NCBI RefSeq assembly: GCF_900496995.4
Contig: NC_044024.1
Location: 19,532,698 to 19,596,697, forward strand
Source of the DNA: Aquila chrysaetos chrysaetos
Taxonomy: Eukaryota; Chordata; Aves; Accipitriformes; Accipitridae
DNA: 64,000 nt
Direction: 5' to 3'
Part shown: positions 60,032-64,000 of the stretch, piece after piece
Layout: every line of letters starts with the position of its first letter
Position numbering within the stretch: the first letter of the stretch is position 1
Notes under the pieces: model-generated
What the model was told of the DNA's origin: nothing
Databases searched by the model: none
Seen by the model: only the letters and a program-made list of their open reading frames with translations
Program-made: the position numbers and the translations under genes

Positions 60032-63000
60032 CCCCTATATTTTTAAAAGCAGCAGCCCAAATCCATGAAAGCAGTAAAAATACTGCATTTTCTCAAGTTT
60101 TATTACTATAGCTAATTCCCAATGAGAACAATAATTTCTATAGCAACCCTCAAATGAAGGTCTCAAAGCTCTTTAAATCAGAAATAAATTATGTATGTAG
60201 ACAAGCTGGCAATGCGCTGATCTCAGGTTGTAGGCACCTTTCTTCATCCAAAAACAACACAGAAAAACCAGGTACATAATCCACTAACACAGTCCTAGCA
60301 AAGCCGTACTTCAAAACAAACTCATCCTGCTGCACTAATTACAAAGCAGCCTCCCTCCTCAGCTCTCCTGCACCTTGGTACACACAGGCAGGCTCTGAAT
60401 GACAGATGTCTCACATTGCTTCGTCTAGTCCAGACCACGAACATCTAGTTTTCAGCAAGGAATACCACACCCACTCAAAACTCTTGGAATAACTTAAGAG
60501 TGCAATGGTTTAACTGCAATCCAGGAAAAAGACAGGACTAATTTCTGTGTGGTGTGTTAATAGGTGTCATTAGCTCTGTATTACTTTTACTCTCCTCTGC
60601 TGATGACGACTTTCTGACTATGTTAAGACAGGCTACATTCAACAGTGAACTGAGCCCTTTGTGCAGAGAAGATGCTGATTTCTGAAGAGTGATGCAGTCA
60701 GTCTATGTACAATATTCAAAAGGCAGATACACAGAGCGAGCTAAAGGTAAATATTAAGTAGATCAGGTGGACTTTAAGCCACTTGAATACCACCGTACAT
60801 AATTTTCCAAAGAGTTTTGTATCTCAGAAAATAGCCATGCAGAAGATGCTATTTACCAATTCATTTTTTCTACCCACTGTAACTCAGTAGCATTGTGCTC
60901 CTGTTTACAGTGAATTATTGCCCATAATCCCCGTTTTCCACCTCTGCACTTAAGATTAAGGTAAGCCTCAAACACTCCTTACTTTGCACACGAAGCACAC
61001 AAATGCTCATGGGGCTCTGCAAACAGTAAAAATGAAATGGTGGGCAACATGCAGCAAAGCATCTGATGCAGAACTGTGGGGATCAGTATGAAAATAGAGT
61101 CAGCAACACCCTGCTTTAGGTAACGTCTGACTCTAGAGAGTCCTTAGTAGACACCTTTAGTACACGTATTATCAGAGAATTAGAATCAACATTGTTAGTT
61201 TTAAACACCGTGGCAATTGGTCAATACATAAAGACCATTAGGGTTGGAGGTAGCTCTGCAGTAGGAAAATAATTATCAATGCACCGAATGCCATAAAGCA
61301 CCTTAGAGCAATCAAATTGATGTCTGTGTTCTACCTCCTGCCAGAGATTCAGTCTCCTCATAAAACCATTATACCCTGTCTTTCCAATTCAAATCAGCTC
61401 CATTATTTAAATGAAACACTATCAAAAGAGAACAAGCTCTGCCACAGCGGACAGGACTTGGTGCTTTTAATATCAGAAAAAAAGTAATTATGCAACCATG
61501 TTCTGTTTTTCAGTTGGTTTTGGCTGATTTCTTACTCAACCATCAAGCCAGTATTTGTAAGGATCCATGGAAAGAAATAGCAATGCTCACGTGTTGGCAT
61601 ATGAGGGTCATTCCCTCCACCTGGTAGGGGCTCCAGGTGATGGTGAGGATACCCTCATACTTCTGATGGGCAGCTGGCTGCTCCCCAACACCGTCGGAAG
61701 AAAGGTATCTGCACTTCAGAGTGAGGTCAATAGCTTACCTTAAACAGCCTCCACCGCTACTTGACTTTCCCAGTCTCACAGCTATGGCATGTTAAGGGAT
61801 TGTGGAAATAGTCATCTCCTTCAGCCAATATCAAGTCGAGATATCATTGTCCATGAGGTGAGCGAGAGCCTGAAATTGGCCCTGAACTACTGAATCAGCA
61901 CAGCATGGTCACAGCTCTACCAGCACCTGTAATTGAGCAAATTTACACAAAAGGCACAAAACCACAATTAAAAGGATTGTATGCAAGATAACTTCCCACT
62001 TCTCAACAGGTCCCACAGAAGATCGAATGGGCATCAGGACCTGTGATCAGACAGCAAACCCTTACACCCCAGCTTTCTAAATAAACTTTTAAAATTACCT
62101 GTCAGTCAGCATTTTAAGAAAAATCTATCAGCATCCAAGAAATAAATAGACTAACATTATTCTTGTGTTTCTGATTCCGCCTCAGGTTCACTACAAAGTA
62201 ACTTGCAGCTCAATAAACTTTGACATGTTTTCATGTTATAAAAACAAAGACAAAAACTTATTTATTCACTTTTTACCTCATACATCCCAAATCAATAGTT
62301 GCACCTATTGATCGATGACATAAATTCAAAACATTAATTTACATTGAATACCGGAACCTAATAAGAAGGCAACAACTGAATTTGTTGAAATCGATTTTCC
62401 TTTTGTTTCCAACAGAAAAATCTTCGGGCCCATAGAATAGTAAGATGCAGTGCGCAGAGCAGTTAATTATCAATGAGTATCACAAAAAGATAAATTTCTT
62501 TTTGAATATGGAAAGAAAATGTTGAGTCTCCAGGACTGATGTTTAAGCAAAAGAATTTCTTGTACCTCTTCCACATGTGCATTCTAGCAACGTGAATCAT
62601 GGAAAGGTGAATTTCAGCACATACTGCAATCACTTTGTAACGTAAATAAGTAAAATTATTTCAGAGATATGTTCCTACAGAAGCTATAATGTAATGCTTA
62701 AATTTTGTTCTGAAAGGGTAGTATTTATTTATTTAAAACTCCAGCAACATAATTTTAAGTCACCGAAGCAAAATCCTGCGGCACAAAGTGATGCCACTTT
62801 TTGCGGTGCAGAGGCACCTGCCTTCAAGCAGCAACTGAATCCACGCGAATCACAGCGCAGTTCTTGCAGGCTGGCTCTGAGCTGCTCCGAGTATTGCGCC
62901 GAGTGCCACATCAGCCAATAACTTAGTTTAGACTTTGAGAGAGGCCTTTTAAGTTGAACACAATGCAATTTTTGGACAGGAAGACCTATTCAAATCCCCT

Positions 63001-63049
63001 CTCGTGTGGTAACTATGCAGCCAGCCAGGCAAGCGCTTTGCAGGTACGT
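60032..63049. other. Non-coding AT-rich DNA
   Basis: No gene, RNA or known repeat is recognised in this 3 kb, which also has unusually few open frames. Around 62200-62420 it is very AT-rich. Confidence 0.55.
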
Positions 63050-63390
63050 TTGGTAAGGACTGGCAAACTCTGAGGAGACAGCTGGACTACAGCCCCGTCG
63101 AGACAAAAATCTACGCAATTGCAGAGAGCACCTCGGCGCTGCCACACCACCAGCCTCATCCACTCTTGAAGGCAGCAGCTCCATCCTCAGGTTTCCTCCT
63201 TTCAGATCCACTGACAACACCCCGGGTCTGTATGGGTAAAAAGCACGAGGGCCCTGTAAATGCGGAAAGCCAGAGCGCCGAAGAGCCGAACGCTGTCTTC
63301 ACAAGCGACGCTCTGTCCCGAGGCACACGCGCAGCTCCAGTGCCTTCAGCGGTAACTCCGCTCACTCGGCAGCAAATTACAGCGGCTTTA
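63050..63390. promoter_or_regulatory. CpG-rich stretch near the window end
   Basis: CpG dinucleotides are dense here (for example GAGCGCCGAAGAGCCGAACG at about 63271-63290 and AAGCGACGCTC, GAGGCACACGCGCAG after it). Frames of 69-76 codons overlap on both strands without a recognised domain. One minus-strand ATG (plus 63184-63186) has A at -3 and G at +4, a good Kozak context, but its frame ends without a recognisable protein. It could be a small CpG island or promoter of a gene to either side; no TATA box or donor decides. Confidence 0.35.
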
Positions 63391-64000
63391 CTTTAAATTT
63401 CGGTTTACTGCCAATAAAAATAGATAGATTTAGCCATCAGTCTCCAGTTAATCACACACAGAGTTTCCCAGCCCACCTCTCACCCCAACCTGGCACGGGC
63501 AACTATTTCCAAGATTCAACCTTTTCCCTCTGCGTTTCAAATGTCAGAAGAGGAGCCTGCTGCGAGAGCAGCGCTTGCACAATAACGGGGAATTGCGCCA
63601 AGACACCCAATCTGTTAATTTGGACAGGTTTCTAAGGAGCCTCCTCGTGAAAATATCCATGATGTCAACTGACCCAGCAGGATTTGAAATAAGGCCTGGA
63701 AGCAAAGGCTTCCTCTCAACCAAGAGCCGCATTTTTATTAAGCGCATCACACATTACCCGAGCACCTTCCTGCTCCTCACAGGGACTTGACCACCCTTCT
63801 AACCAAATACCAACCAATATTTAAAGCAGGTTACAGTCACGACTTGCAGCTTCTTGTCTCTTCTCCGTTTTCCAGCCTCGTAAGCCCAGTTCAGCATGCA
63901 GCATGTTCACACCGACAGGCAGGCTGAAGTGTCGGGGCTCTTGAAGCAGACATCATCCTGCACCTCCATCCAGGTTACACCACGCCCAGCTGAAACAGCC
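63391..64000. other. Non-coding DNA to the window edge
   Basis: Nothing is recognised. Two chance-length frames (63544-63750 minus, 63575-63790 plus) overlap each other on opposite strands. A gene could lie beyond the edge. Confidence 0.5.

Noticed and set aside
1..64000. CRISPR array, insertion sequence, operon or phage-like system
   Set aside because: No regularly spaced repeats, no bacterial-type gene density and no ribosome-binding-site pattern; the sequence is vertebrate.

Overview
The window reads as vertebrate, almost certainly bird, nuclear DNA. It is moderately AT-rich with isolated CpG-rich patches. It carries a CR1 LINE ending in the typical CR1 8-bp 3' repeats, and two solo LTRs whose sequences match LTR types I know from bird genomes. 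None of the longer reading frames except the CR1 pieces resembles a known protein. I see no prokaryotic gene structure, no CRISPR array, and no rRNA or tRNA gene that looks intact. Most likely this is an intergenic region (gene desert) or the inside of a very large intron. The species cannot be fixed from sequence alone; the LTR types suggest a neoavian bird, which is inference. Layout: 1-16.7 kb is single-copy-looking non-coding DNA with a few GC-rich or CpG-rich patches (about 4.35, 6.3-7.0 and 13.2-14.4 kb). 16.75-19.49 kb holds a 5'-truncated CR1 on the minus strand; its endonuclease and reverse-transcriptase reading frame is broken by several frameshifts and by substitutions in the catalytic FADD motif. 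20.7-20.9 kb holds a very diverged CR1-like 3' fragment followed by an A20 tract. 27.65-27.85 kb holds an old amniote dispersed repeat. 31.07-31.55 kb is a CpG-rich block bounded by TGTA...TACA that I cannot assign. 34.14-34.49 kb is a CpG-rich stretch with a good splice donor on the minus strand, and it directly abuts a GC-rich solo LTR at 34.50-35.39 kb. From 35.4 to 58.3 kb the DNA is mostly non-coding, with a GC-rich patch at 48.1-48.7 kb, a 5S-rRNA-like fragment at 49.0 kb, a MIR/L2-like fragment at 51.8 kb, a tRNA-like B box at 53.4 kb, and an old amniote repeat at 57.3-57.46 kb next to an AT-rich stretch that looks like a conserved non-coding element. A second solo LTR, with a clear TATA box, CRE-like site and poly(A) signal, lies at 58.31-58.91 kb. 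The last kilobase (63.05-63.39 kb) is CpG-rich and may mark the approach to a promoter. How the parts relate: no cellular gene can be defended, so there is no pathway or operon to describe. The annotatable content is layered transposable elements: old amniote repeats, then CR1, then younger LTRs. Between them are patches that could be regulatory. I found no convincing new biological system. The best leads are the unassigned CpG-rich block at 31.1 kb, the LTR/CpG-rich junction at 34.3-35.4 kb, and a minus-strand frame at 59.7-60.0 kb with immunoglobulin-fold spacing.
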